From Candidatus Rokuibacteriota bacterium (GTDB lineage Bacteria; Methylomirabilota; Methylomirabilia; Rokubacteriales; CSP1-6): DNA of 48,237 nucleotides. A program made the translations under genes and the position numbers. Shown in pieces: positions 32,767-42,400 of this stretch. The stretch's first letter is position 1. Every line of letters begins with the position of its first letter. The stretch spans positions 1 through 48,237 of the forward strand of contig JACPIQ010000115.1 of NCBI GenBank assembly GCA_016188005.1. The letters are read 5' to 3'. The notes under the pieces were generated by a model, which saw only the letters and a list, made by a program, of their open reading frames with translations, was not told the DNA's origin and did no database searches.

Positions 32767-35079
32767 ATGATCGGTGTCTCGCCGCCCCGCAAGGAGGACC
32801 AGCGCCTCCTCGTGGGCGCAGGCCGCTTCCTCGATGACCTCCGGCGCGATGGGATGTGCTACCTCGGCGTGGTGCGGAGCCTCCATGCGCATGCGCGCCT
32901 CGTCGGGGTCGAGGTGGCGGCCGCGATGGCGGCGCCCGGCGTGCTCGCCGTCTGGACCGCCGCCGATCTGCCGGAGGCCGCGCGCCCGGTCCTGACCTTC
33001 GGCGGCAGCGTCCACCGCGACCGCCCCTTCGCCGTGCCGCTCCTGGCCCGCGACCGGGTCCGCTACGTGGGCGAGCCCGTGGCGGTGGTCGTGGCCGAGC
33101 ACCCCGCGCTCCTGGCCGACGCCATGGAGGCTGTGAGCGTGGAGTACGAGACGCTGCCGCCGCTCGCGACCGCGGAGGCCGCGCTCGCATCGGGCACGCG
33201 GCTCCATGATGGCTGGCCGGACAACCGCGCGCTCGAGGTGCGTGGGGCGGTGGGCGATGCCGCGCGCTCCATGGCCACAGCCGATGTCGTGGTCGAGGGG
33301 TGCTTCCGCCACCCGCGGCTCGCCGCGGTGCCCATCGAGACCCGGGGCGCCCTGGCCGACCGGGACGGAGACAGCGGCCCGCTCACGGTGTGGGCCTCCA
33401 TCCAGAATCCCTACAGCCTGCGGGAGGCCATCGCCTCGGTCCTCGAGCTGCCGGCAGAGCAGGTGCGGGTCGTCGTGCCCGACGTGGGCGGCGCCTTCGG
33501 TCCCAAGGGCCAGGTGTATCCGGACGAGGTGCTGGTGGCCGTCGCGGCCTGGAGGCTTCGCCGGCCGGTCAAGTGGGTGGAGAGCCGGCGCGAGGACTTC
33601 CAGAGCCTGGGCCACGACCGCGAGCACGCCCACGACGCGCGAATGGGCTTCGCGCGCGACGGAGGGATCGCCGCCCTCGAGGACTCGTTCCTCGCCGACG
33701 TGGGCGCCTACCCGGTGTCGGGCACGGGCCTCACCGCCAACACCGTCAACCACCTGCCCGGGCCGTATCGCGTGCCTAATTATCGCGCCGAGGGCGTGAG
33801 CGTCGTCACCACCAAGGCGCTGAACGCGGCCTACCGCGCGGCGGGGCGCCCCGAGGCCGTCTTCGTCATGGAGCGGCTCATGGATCTCGGCGCCCGCCGG
33901 CTCGGACTCGACCCGGCGGAGCTCAGGCGCAGGAACCTGGTGCGGCCCGAGGAGATGCCGTACCGCCCGGGTCTCACCTACAAGGACGGCGTGCCCGTCG
34001 TCTACGATCCGGGGGATTTCCCGGCGGCCTTCGAGCGCGCGCTGGGCCTCCTCGGCTACGACGACTGGCGCGAGCGGCAGCGGGCGCAGGGACCCGGCCC
34101 GAGGCGCCTCGGCGTGGGGCTCGCCTGTTACGCGCAGGGCACGGGGCTCGGCCCCTTCGAGGGCGCGACGGTGCGCGTGGATCCCAGCGGCACGGTCTAT
34201 GTCGTCGTGGGCGTGGCGGCACAGGGGCAGGGGCATGCCACGACGCTGGCCCAGATCGCGGCCTCGGCGCTGGGCGCGGCGTTCGATGACGTCGTGGTCC
34301 AGGCCGGGGACACCGCGCGCTTCCCCTATGGCATGGGCACGGGCGGCAGCCGCGTCGCGGCCAATGCCGGGCCCGCTGTCGCGCGGACGGCGCGCGAGGT
34401 GCGGGAGCGCGCCGCGCGCGTGGCCGCGGAGCTGCTCGAGTGCGCGCCAGCGGACATCCGGATCGCCGAGGGCCGGGTGCACGTGGCGGGCCTGCCCGAC
34501 CGCACGCTCTCCCTCGGGCGCGTGGCCCAGGCCGCCGTCAGGTCGAAGGCGCTGGCCCGGATGGGCGAGCCGGGCCTCAACGCCTGCACGTACTTCTACC
34601 CGGACACGGTGACGTGGGCCTTCGGCACCCACGCCTGCGCCGTCGAGGTGGACGTGGAGACGTGCGCCGTCCGCCTCCTCGCCTACGCCGTCGTCCACGA
34701 TCCAGGCCGCGCCATCCACCCGGCCATCGTGGAGGGACAGCTCCAGGGCGGCGCCGCCCAGGGCATCGCCGCCGGGCTCATGGAAGAGGTGGTGTACGAC
34801 GCGGACGGGCAGCTCCTCAGCGGCAGCCTCATGGACTACGCCATCCCCAGGGCCGACGAGCTGCCCTGGCTGGAGGTGGCGCTCACCGAGCACCCGTCCA
34901 CCATCAACGAGCTCGGCATCAAGGGGGTGGGGGAGTCGGGCGCCATCCCCGGCGCCGCGGCCATCGCCAACGCGGTGGAGGATGCGGTGGCGGAGCTCGG
35001 CGTGCGGATCCTCGAGGTCCCGGTGACCCCCGCGCGGCTCTTCGCCCTGCTCTCGGGAGCGCGGACGCCGCGGCGATGA
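32767..35079 (+). CDS. Orphan molybdenum hydroxylase large subunit (CoxL/XDH family)
   Basis: 770 residues, cytoplasmic (no Tat signal). The N-terminal domain has GAGRFLDDLRRDGMCYLGVV and YVGEPVAVVVAEHPALLADA. The Mo-cofactor domain has VPDVGGAFGPKG, the loop ALNAAYRAAGRPEAVFVMER near residues 350-370, GQGQGHATTLAQIA, and the C-terminal GIKGVGESGAIPGAAAIANA with the catalytic glutamate. The loop is not AYRCSFR, so it is not form I CO dehydrogenase. No FAD (CoxM) or iron-sulfur (CoxS) subunit is encoded nearby, so partners must come from elsewhere. The histidine phosphatase gene overlaps its stop by four bases (ATGA). Confidence 0.88.
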   Translation: MIGVSPPRKEDQRLLVGAGRFLDDLRRDGMCYLGVVRSLHAHARLVGVEVAAAMAAPGVLAVWTAADLPEAARPVLTFGGSVHRDRPFAVPLLARDRVRYVGEPVAVVVAEHPALLADAMEAVSVEYETLPPLATAEAALASGTRLHDGWPDNRALEVRGAVGDAARSMATADVVVEGCFRHPRLAAVPIETRGALADRDGDSGPLTVWASIQNPYSLREAIASVLELPAEQVRVVVPDVGGAFGPKGQVYPDEVLVAVAAWRLRRPVKWVESRREDFQSLGHDREHAHDARMGFARDGGIAALEDSFLADVGAYPVSGTGLTANTVNHLPGPYRVPNYRAEGVSVVTTKALNAAYRAAGRPEAVFVMERLMDLGARRLGLDPAELRRRNLVRPEEMPYRPGLTYKDGVPVVYDPGDFPAAFERALGLLGYDDWRERQRAQGPGPRRLGVGLACYAQGTGLGPFEGATVRVDPSGTVYVVVGVAAQGQGHATTLAQIAASALGAAFDDVVVQAGDTARFPYGMGTGGSRVAANAGPAVARTAREVRERAARVAAELLECAPADIRIAEGRVHVAGLPDRTLSLGRVAQAAVRSKALARMGEPGLNACTYFYPDTVTWAFGTHACAVEVDVETCAVRLLAYAVVHDPGRAIHPAIVEGQLQGGAAQGIAAGLMEEVVYDADGQLLSGSLMDYAIPRADELPWLEVALTEHPSTINELGIKGVGESGAIPGAAAIANAVEDAVAELGVRILEVPVTPARLFALLSGARTPRR

Positions 35080-35702
35080 AGGGGGCGACCCTGGTCCTGC
35101 TCGTGCGCCACGGGCTCACGCCGACGACGGGACGCAAGCTCCCCGGTCGGGCGCCGGGCCTGCACCTCGCCGAGGCGGGGCGGCGTCAGGCCGAGGCGGC
35201 GAGCGCCCGCATCGCCCGGCTGGGCGGCGTCACGGCCGTGTACACCTCGCCCCTGGAGCGGGCGCGCGAGACGGCGGAGGCCATCGCGCGGGCCTGCCAT
35301 GTGCCGGCGCGTGTCGAGCCTGGGCTCAACGAGGTCCAGATCGGCCGGTGGACGGGGCTGTCCATCGCGCGCGCCCGCCGGAAGCGGGAATGGACGAACG
35401 TGCTGCGGCATCCGAGCGGCTTCCGCTTCCCCGATGGCGAGTTCTTTCCCGAGATGCAGGCCCGCGTCGTCGCGGCGCTCGAGCGCCTCTGCGAGCGCCA
35501 CCCGGGCGAGACGGTGGTCGCCGTGTCCCACGGCGATCCCATCAAGGCCGCGGTGGCCCATGCCCTCGGCGTGCCCCTGGATCTCTTCAACCGGATCGTC
35601 GTCGCGCCGGCCTCCGTCACGGCCATCGCCTTCCGCCCCGAGGGGCCAGTCGTGCTCACCGTGAACTCGTCCGACGGCGAGCTCGGGGGGCTCGGCGGCT
35701 GA
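35076..35702 (+). CDS. Histidine phosphatase, MSMEG_4193-type
   Basis: 208 residues of the phosphoglycerate-mutase-like superfamily. The phospho-accepting histidine is in LVLLVRHGLTPTTGRKLPGR (residues about 6-25). The second catalytic His is in VAVSHGDPIKAAVAHALG near 148, and the acid base lies in the segment LNEVQIGRWTGL. In actinobacteria the MSMEG_4193 group is always followed by DUF3090 and SCO1664 family genes, exactly as here. The biochemical substrate is unknown. The ATG overlaps the previous stop and its own stop overlaps the DUF3090 start (TGATG). Confidence 0.87.
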   Translation: MKGATLVLLVRHGLTPTTGRKLPGRAPGLHLAEAGRRQAEAASARIARLGGVTAVYTSPLERARETAEAIARACHVPARVEPGLNEVQIGRWTGLSIARARRKREWTNVLRHPSGFRFPDGEFFPEMQARVVAALERLCERHPGETVVAVSHGDPIKAAVAHALGVPLDLFNRIVVAPASVTAIAFRPEGPVVLTVNSSDGELGGLGG

Positions 35703-36226
35703 TGGGCGAGTCCTTCGAGCTCGACGCGCCCGATCACTTCACGGCCGGCACGACAGGGGCTCCGGGCGAGCGCGTCTTCTACGTGCAGGCCCGCCAGCAG
35801 TCGCGCCTCGTCACGCTCAAGAGCGAGAAGGAGCAGGTCCGCAGCCTGGCCGACTACCTGGCCGGCCTGCTCGTCCGGAAGCCGGGCGCGGCCGGAGCCG
35901 CGCCCGCGGACCTCGATCTGCTGGAGCCCGCGGACCCCGCCTGGGCGATCGCCTCGCTGGCCGTGGGCTACGACGAGGCGCGCCAACGGATCCTGGTGGA
36001 GGCGACGGAGCTCCTCGAGGAGGAGGGCGAGGGACAGGGCGAGGAGCGGGGCGCGGGCGAGCCGGCGGTGGCGCGCTTCCACATCACGCGTGCCCAGGCC
36101 GCGGCCTTCGTGGCCCAGGCCCGCGCCCTGATCCGGGCGGGCCGGCCCCTCTGTCCCATGTGCAGCCAGCCCATGGGGCCCGAGGGCCACGTCTGTCCTC
36201 GCAGCAACGGGCATGTCGTGAGGTGA
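35702..36226 (+). CDS. DUF3090 family protein with C-terminal zinc-binding motif
   Basis: 174 residues. Family features are FELDAPDHFTAGTTGAPGER, VFYVQARQQSRLVTLKSEKE, VRSLADYLAGLL and the FHITRAQAAAFVAQARALI segment. It ends in a likely zinc ribbon (CPMCSQPMGPEGHVCPRSNGH). The middle has an acidic EEEGEGQGEE insert. Its function is unknown. It is translationally coupled on both sides, to the phosphatase before and the SCO1664-like protein after. Confidence 0.85.
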   Translation: MGESFELDAPDHFTAGTTGAPGERVFYVQARQQSRLVTLKSEKEQVRSLADYLAGLLVRKPGAAGAAPADLDLLEPADPAWAIASLAVGYDEARQRILVEATELLEEEGEGQGEERGAGEPAVARFHITRAQAAAFVAQARALIRAGRPLCPMCSQPMGPEGHVCPRSNGHVVR

Positions 36227-36936
36227 GCCGCGTGTCGGCAGGGCCGACGGCGCTCGATCTCCTCACCCGCGGCGGCATCACGGTCAAGGGCCGGCTGCCG
36301 TGGAGCAGCAACGCGACCTTCCTGGTGGAGCTGACGCTCGAGGGGGAGACGGCCTCGGCTGTCTACAAGCCCGAGCGCGGCGAGCGACCCCTGTGGGACT
36401 TCCCGCCGGGCCTCTTCAAGCGGGAGATCGCGGCCTACCACCTCTCCGAGGCGCTCGGCTGGGGGCTGGTGCCTCTCACGGTGGAGCGCGAGGGGCCCTT
36501 TGGCGCAGGATCGCTCCAGCTCTTCGTCCCGGCCGACTTCGAGCAGCACTACTTCACCCTGGTCGAGCGGGCGGAACACCACCCCCGGCTGAGACTGATC
36601 TGCGCCTTCGATCTGCTCGCCAACAACGCCGACCGGAAGAGCGGCCACTGCCTGCTGGGTCCGGACGGCGCCATCCACGCCATCGACAACGGCCTCTGCT
36701 TCTCGGCGGAGCCCAAGCTCCGCACCGTGATCTGGGACTTCGCCGGCCAGCCCGTGCCCCCGGCGATCCTCGGGGACGTGGGGCGCCTCGTGGACGCGGA
36801 GCTGCGGCCGCCGCTGGCCGTGCTGCTGGCGCCGGCCGAGCAGGAGGCGCTCCTCGCCCGCGGGCGGACCCTCATCGCCGAGGGCCGCTTCCCCGCACAA
36901 TCAGGCGGCCGCGACTACCCGTGGCCGCTCGTCTAG
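36223..36936 (+). CDS. SCO1664 family (phosphatidylinositol-kinase-like) protein
   Basis: 237 residues from a GTG at 36223 overlapping the DUF3090 stop. The kinase-like fold is suggested by KGRLPWSSNATFLVELTLEG, SAVYKPERGERPLWDFPPGL with the candidate ATP lysine, FKREIAAYHLSEALGWGLVP, then FDLLANNADRKSGHCLLGPD and IHAIDNGLCFSAEPKLRTVI, which look like the catalytic DxxxxN and DNG metal sites of PI3/4-kinase and HipA-type kinases. Substrate and role are unknown. Coupled to a phosphatase gene two positions upstream, it could oppose that enzyme in a phosphorylation cycle. Confidence 0.85.
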   Translation: MSRVSAGPTALDLLTRGGITVKGRLPWSSNATFLVELTLEGETASAVYKPERGERPLWDFPPGLFKREIAAYHLSEALGWGLVPLTVEREGPFGAGSLQLFVPADFEQHYFTLVERAEHHPRLRLICAFDLLANNADRKSGHCLLGPDGAIHAIDNGLCFSAEPKLRTVIWDFAGQPVPPAILGDVGRLVDAELRPPLAVLLAPAEQEALLARGRTLIAEGRFPAQSGGRDYPWPLV

Positions 36937-36943
36937 GACCGTC

Positions 36944-37633
36944 GTGACGAAGAGCTCGGGGCGCAGCAGGCTGTTCTCCGGGGTGGGCGGGGGCCTCGGG
37001 TTCGATCCCGTGGTGGCGCGGCGGGCGCTGGCACGGGCGGACGCGGAGCTGGGCGCGCTGATGCGCGCGGCCGGCCGCTTCCGGCTGGAGCCGGACGCGA
37101 TCTCCGACCCGTTCGCCTCGCTCGCGGAGTCCATCGTCTACCAGCAGCTCACCGGCAAGGCGGCGGCGACCATCTTCGGGCGGGTGAAGGCGATCTACGC
37201 GCCCGCCAGGACGCTCGCCCCCCGCACGGTGCTGGACACGGACGACGCGCGCCTGCGGGCCGCGGGGCTCTCGCGCGCCAAGACGGAGGCGCTCAAGGAC
37301 CTGGCCGGGAAGACGCTCGACGGCACCGTGCCGACGATCCGGGAGCTCGGCCGGATGGCAGACGAGGAGATCGTCGAGCGGCTGACGGCGGTGCGCGGGA
37401 TCGGACGCTGGACGGTGGAGATGATGCTGATCTTCCGCCTCGGGCGCCCCGACGTGATGCCCGCCACCGACTACGGCCTCCGCAAGGGCTACGCGCGCGC
37501 CTTCCGGAAGCGGAAGCTCCCGGAGCCGAGAGCGCTCCTCGCGCACTCGGAACGCTGGCGCCCGTTCCGCACCATGGCGAGCTGGTACCTGTGGCGGGCC
37601 AACGAGCTGGACGAGATTCCGTTCTGTCGCTGA
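36944..37633 (+). CDS. DNA-3-methyladenine glycosylase II-like (HhH-GPD) protein
   Basis: 229 residues from a GTG at 36944, eight bases after the SCO1664 stop. It has the HhH-GPD core: ESIVYQQLTGKAAATIFGRV near 65-84, the helix-hairpin-helix LTAVRGIGRWTVEMMLIF near 146-163, and the catalytic aspartate in VMPATDYGLRKGYAR near 176. It lacks the C-terminal iron-sulfur cluster of MutY/Nth, as expected of AlkA-type enzymes. It should excise alkylated purines. It is probably read through from the trio upstream but is not known to belong functionally. Confidence 0.88.
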   Translation: MTKSSGRSRLFSGVGGGLGFDPVVARRALARADAELGALMRAAGRFRLEPDAISDPFASLAESIVYQQLTGKAAATIFGRVKAIYAPARTLAPRTVLDTDDARLRAAGLSRAKTEALKDLAGKTLDGTVPTIRELGRMADEEIVERLTAVRGIGRWTVEMMLIFRLGRPDVMPATDYGLRKGYARAFRKRKLPEPRALLAHSERWRPFRTMASWYLWRANELDEIPFCR

Positions 37634-37649
37634 CGCCCTGCCGAGGCGT

Positions 37650-38084
37650 CTATCCGGACCTCAGCGGATCCACCCACCGCAGCCCGGCGAAGCGCGCGAA
37701 GTCGGTATCGCAGGAGCAGAGCTCGGCGCCGTGCTCGATCGCGAGGGCCGCGAGGTGCGCGTCGGTGACCAGGTTGCCGGCCATTCCGCTGGACGCGAGC
37801 AGCCGGCGCAGCAGGCTCGCGTGCCGATCCCCGGGATGCACCACGGTCGCACAGGGTTGTGCGAGCCACGCCTCGACGACATCGAAGGCGCGCTCCCCGG
37901 CGAGCGGCCGGGTGAAGACACGCGGGTTCGTGCTCAGGCGCAGGAATGCAAGCAGGACGCCCCAACTGAACGCGATCGTCTCGGATCCGCTCAGCTGCCC
38001 CTCGAGCCAGACCCGGGCCTCGCGGTGACGGGGGGAGTGAGCGTCGACCGCATAGAGCAGCAGGTTGGCGTCGACGAGCCTCAC
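37650..38084 (-). CDS. vapC: VapC-type PIN-domain toxin
   Basis: 144 residues. The PIN acidic residues are visible: Asp in MRLVDANLLLYAVD at the N-terminus, Asp in LVTDAHLAALAIEHG near 106, and the CSCDTDFARF aspartates near 124-127. The family is Mg-dependent RNase, cleaving tRNA or rRNA. The ATG at 38084 overlaps the antitoxin stop by four bases. The end WVDPL is usual for this subgroup. Confidence 0.88.
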   Translation of the reverse strand: MRLVDANLLLYAVDAHSPRHREARVWLEGQLSGSETIAFSWGVLLAFLRLSTNPRVFTRPLAGERAFDVVEAWLAQPCATVVHPGDRHASLLRRLLASSGMAGNLVTDAHLAALAIEHGAELCSCDTDFARFAGLRWVDPLRSG

Positions 38085-38341
38085 TTGCGCAGCTCGAGCT
38101 CCCGGATGGCCTCGTCGTCCTCCAGCGCGGCGGCGAGCTGGAGGGCTTTGTCCACCGAGACACCGGCGCGCAGCCCCATGGGCTGGGTGTGCTGGCGGAA
38201 CCGTCGGCGCCGCGCGCGCCCCGGCCCCAGGCCGGCGCGCACGGCCTGGTTCAGGGCCTGCTTGAACGAGATCCCGCGCTCGCGAGCCACCTTCTTGAGC
38301 TTGGCTGTGACGTCCGGGTCCAGCGTCACCGTCGTTCGCAT
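38081..38341 (-). CDS. vapB: Ribbon-helix-helix antitoxin of the VapBC pair
   Basis: 86 residues. The N-terminal MRTTVTLDPDVTAKLKKVAR and GISFKQALNQAVRAGL form the ribbon-helix-helix DNA-binding domain. The C-terminal half (QHTQPMGLRAGVSVDKALQL, DEAIRELEL) should wrap the toxin. Its ATG lies only six bases after a TATGAT box, and the promoter is covered by an inverted repeat, the normal arrangement for autorepression by the antitoxin-toxin complex. Confidence 0.87.
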   Translation of the reverse strand: MRTTVTLDPDVTAKLKKVARERGISFKQALNQAVRAGLGPGRARRRRFRQHTQPMGLRAGVSVDKALQLAAALEDDEAIRELELRK

Positions 38342-38345
38342 GAGC

Positions 38346-38380
38346 GCATCATAGCATACGTGCGAATGCTGTCATGATGC
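38346..38380 (-). promoter_or_regulatory. vapBC promoter and operator
   Basis: GCATCATAGCAT at 38346-38357 faces ATGCTgtcATGATGC at 38366-38380; both arms hold GCATCAT and AGCAT in inverted order, with three extra bases in the right arm. On the minus strand a TATGAT -10 box (38353-38348) ends seven bases before the first base of the vapB ATG, so the transcript is probably leaderless. The repeat overlaps the promoter and fits a ribbon-helix-helix repressor. Confidence 0.7.
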
Positions 38381-38421
38381 CTCTCGGGCGTCGCCACCCC
38401 GCGCCGGGCCGCGCGCCCCCG

Positions 38422-39336
38422 TCAGATCCGCAGGATGCGCTGGGCGTTCTCGTAGAAGAGCAGCCGCCGCTCGGCGTCCGACAGGGGGAGCGATTCCGCC
38501 CGCTGGCGCTCCTTCAGCGGCACGCAGAGCGGCCAGTCCGAGGCGAACATCACGCGGTCCAGCCCGACCAGCCGCAGCAGGCTCACGATCTCGCCGTCGG
38601 AGAGCGGCGGGGGGCTCCAGGTCCCGGTGATCGCCAGGCAGGTGTCGAAATAGACGTTGGGGTATCTCTGGGCGAGCGCGCCCGCCTCCTCCTGCCATCC
38701 GAGACCGATGTGCGCCAGGACGACGGGCAGCCGTGGAAAGCGCTCGGCGATTCCCGCAAACCGCGCCGGTCGCGAGTAGTCGCTGAGGTGACATCCCAGG
38801 GGATGCCACCCGCTGTGGAAGACGACGGGCAGGCCGAGCTCCTCGGCACGCCCGTACACGGCCCAGAGACCCGGGTCGCTCGGGTACGATCGCTGCGTCG
38901 AGCAGTGGAACTTGACGCCGCGCGCCCCGGCCCCGACACATGTCTCGAGCTCGGCGAGCATCCCGTCCTCGCCCATGCGCGGATCGATCCCGATGAAGGG
39001 CACCAGCCGCGCGTGGTCCCGCGCGACCTGCAGGGTCCATGCGTTGCGCCGCTGGACCCGCCCCACGATGCTCTGGCGGACCTGCTCCTCGAGCGCGCCC
39101 CACTGCGCCGGCGCGGTGCCCTTCGCCCCACGGACGAGGTTGTCCTCCCGCATCTCCCCGGTCGGGGTGAAGTTCAGCATGACGGCACGGGCGAACCCGG
39201 CGGCGGCCAGGTCCGGCAGGAGATCCTCGACGACCCCGGAGGCGCCCGGGTGGGGGAGCGCCTGGATGGCCTGCCGGCCGACCTCTCGCGTCGGGAACGT
39301 GTGCGTGTGGGTGTCGATGATCGGGTAGTCCCGCAT
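38422..39336 (-). CDS. Amidohydrolase family protein (PF04909-like)
   Basis: 304 residues, a metal-dependent TIM barrel. The HxH metal site is in IIDTHTHTFP near residues 6-15. Further ligands are in GVKFHCSTQ near 140-148, VVFHSGWHPLG, VVLAHIGLGW near 207 and the final aspartate in VMFASDWPL near 262. This group includes ACMSD-like decarboxylases and lactone hydrolases; no nearby gene indicates the substrate. It is bordered by TA and restriction genes with which it shares no obvious function. Confidence 0.85.
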   Translation of the reverse strand: MRDYPIIDTHTHTFPTREVGRQAIQALPHPGASGVVEDLLPDLAAAGFARAVMLNFTPTGEMREDNLVRGAKGTAPAQWGALEEQVRQSIVGRVQRRNAWTLQVARDHARLVPFIGIDPRMGEDGMLAELETCVGAGARGVKFHCSTQRSYPSDPGLWAVYGRAEELGLPVVFHSGWHPLGCHLSDYSRPARFAGIAERFPRLPVVLAHIGLGWQEEAGALAQRYPNVYFDTCLAITGTWSPPPLSDGEIVSLLRLVGLDRVMFASDWPLCVPLKERQRAESLPLSDAERRLLFYENAQRILRI

Positions 39337-39460
39337 GGGCTCTCTTCTCCGTCAGGAGAGGCGTCGCGCTCGTCACCGGGCCGGGTTCGCCCGGCACGAC
39401 CCTACCCCTCTGCAGGACGATGCGTCAAGGCGCGATCCTGCGTTTGCCGGACAGCGCGGC

Positions 39461-42400
39461 CTACGCGGCCAGCGGCCAGTCGGTGTAGAGGGCCTCGGCT
39501 TGGGCCATCACAGCCGCCAGGAACGGCTCGAAGTCCTCGGCCTTCACATCGCGGGCGCGCAGGACCCTGCGCACCGCGCCCCGCACCGCGGCCTTGACGT
39601 CGTCGCGGTGGGGCTCCGTCCAGTCGACCTTGAGGGTGCGCTTGATGACCTGGACCACCTCGTGGATGAGATCGCGCAAGACCTCGACCCCGTAGGCGGC
39701 CTCCCGCTGGGCAGCCACGGCATCGTAGAACGCCAACTCGTCCGCCTCCAAACCGAGCTGGGCCGCCCGCTCGTCGGCACGGGACATCTCCAGGCGGATC
39801 TCGAGCATGGCCTTGATGACGGCGGCCGCGTCAATGAGCCGGTTGTGGTAACGCTGCAGCGTCTGTTCGAGCAGCTCCTTGAAGCTCTGCGCCTGAGCCA
39901 GGTTCCGCGGCTGGCGCGCCTGGATCTCGTCGGATACGAGCTTCGTGAGCAGCCGGAGCCGGAGATCGGCCAGCGGCCGGTCCTTGAAGGTCTGGAGGAA
40001 GGCGTCGTCGAGGATGGAGATGTCCGCGCGCGCGATGCCGGCGATCTTGAAGATGTCCACCATCCCCTGCGATTCCACGCTGTCGTCCACGAGGTCGCGG
40101 ACGGCGCGCTCGAGCTCCTGTCCGGGCTTGGCGCCCGGCAGCGTCTTGCCCAGCTCCTTGCGCACTCGTTGGTAGAAGATCACCTCGTCGGCATGGGGCC
40201 GGCACTCGTCGAGGTGCTTGACGAGTAGGTACGCGTGGGAGAGGCGCAGCTCGGCCTGGAGGAAGGCGTCCCGACGCTCGTCTGAGTCCGTGAGGTGCCC
40301 GAAGACCAGCGCGTATCGGTCCTCGAGATCGGCCGGCGACAGGCGCCGCCAGGCGCCGTAGTCGTAGCCCTCTGGGAGCATCTCCCGCACGGCGGCCAGG
40401 GCTTGGAGGAACAGGGGCCTGGCCTCCTCGGACACGCCGGGGGCTGGCTCGCCCCGCCCCCCGCCCTGTGAGTACTTCCCTGTCGCCTCCCGCAACTCGT
40501 CGGCGATCCCGATGTAGTCCACGATCAGGCCATGGGGCTTGTCGCGGAAGACACGGTTCACGCGCGAGATGGCCTGGATGATCGTGTGCCCGCGCATGGG
40601 CTTGTCGAGGTACAGGGTGTGCAGACACGGGATATCGGTACCCGTCAGCCACATGTCACACACGATGGCGATCTTGAGCGGGTCGTCGGGATCCACCATC
40701 CGGGCCTTGATCGCCTCGCGCTGCGGCTTGGTGGTGATGTGGCCGGCCTGGCTCCACTCGACGGGGTCCTCGCCGAGATTGCCGGTCATCACGACCTTCA
40801 CCTCGGGGCAGCCCGGCAGGGCGGTCAAGGCATTGTACAGGCGCACGCAGTTCTCCCGCGTCATGCAGACCACCAGCGCCTTGCCGTCGAGCGTGGCCGT
40901 GCGCTCCCGGAAATGCGCGAGGAGGTCCCCTGCGATCTCGTCCACCCGCTCCCTGGCGCCCGCCGCCTGGGCAAGCGCGGCCCACCGGCTCTTGCGCCGC
41001 TCGAGGTCCGTGACCTTCTGCCAGGCGGTGATCTCCTGGAGCGCCGCATCCACATCGGCGTGAGTGAGATGCAGGCGCACCTGGCGCGGCGCGTAGTAGA
41101 TGGGTACGGTCGCCCGGTCCTCCTGCGACTGCTTGATGTCGTAGGTGTGGATCAGGTCGCCGAAGACCTCGACGGTGTCCGCCCCGCTGAAGCTGATGGG
41201 CGTGCCCGTGAACCCGATGCGCCGGGCATGGGGCAGCGCCTCGGCCAGGTAGCGCGCGTAGCCCTTGAGGAAGCCGTACTGGCTGCGGTGTGCCTCGTCG
41301 GCGATCAGGATGATGTCCGACCGCGTCGAGAGCACCGGATGCTCCACCTCGGTGGCTCCTTCACTGTCGCGCTTGAGGCGGAACTTCTCGATCGTCGTGA
41401 AGATGATCTCTCCGCCCTCGGTTCGCAGCAGCTCCCGCAGCTCGTCCACCGAGTCGGCGTGCTTCACGCCCCCCACCAGCGCCCGGGCGTAGACGAACTG
41501 GTCATGGAGCTGGTCGTCGAGATCGGCCCGGTCGACCTCGATGACGAACGTCGGATTCGCCAGCCGGCGGCGCAGGATGCCGACCAGGAAGACCATGGAC
41601 AGGGACTTTCCCGACCCCGTGGTGTGCCAGATGACCCCGATACGGCGGTCGGCGTCGGCCCGCGAGGCCTCCGCGGCCTTGTCCGCGGCGATGCAGACCG
41701 CGAAGTACTGATGATACTTCGCCCCCTTCTTGGCGACCTTCTCGTTGGCCACCTCGAAGAGGATGAAGTGGCGAATGTAGTCGAGGAACCGGTCCTTCCG
41801 GAACAGCCCCTCGATGAGCGTCTTCATGCTTGCGGTCGTGCCCGGCTCCACCTGCTCGCCGTCGATGGACCTCCACGGCGAGAACCATTCTGGCGGGGCG
41901 TCCCACGTCCCGTGGAGCGTCGTGACGCCGTCAGAGACCACCGTCACGGCGTTGAATTCGAAGAGCTGGGGGATGTCGTGGCGATAGTGGGCGAGCTGGT
42001 TGAGGGCGTTCTCCACGGTGGGGTGGGGATCCCAGGGGTTCTTCAGCTCGAACGCCGCGAGCGGCAGCCCGTTGACGAAGACCACCACGTCGGGACGGCG
42101 GTCGTTCCGACCGCGTACCGAGAACTGGTTGACGACCAGGAACTCGTTGCCTTCTGGGTGATCCCAGTTGACGGCGTACACGTGCCGGTGCTCCACGCGA
42201 CCACCGGGCCCCTCGACCCGCACCTCGATGCCGCGCGTGAGGGCTTCGTGGAAGGCCATGTTCCGGCGCAGGGTGTCCACTCCCTCGGGACGGGAGAGGC
42301 GATTGAGCGCCTCTTCGGTCGCCGCACGAGGGAGATCCGGGTACTGCCGGGCGAGGAAGGCCTTCAGGCGATCGCGGAGAACAACTTCCTCGAGAGGGCG

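Noticed and set aside
32767-35079. Form I carbon monoxide dehydrogenase large subunit
   Set aside because: The active-site loop reads AYRAAGRPE rather than AYRCSFR and no CoxM/CoxS genes are adjacent, so only the broader Mo hydroxylase family is claimed.
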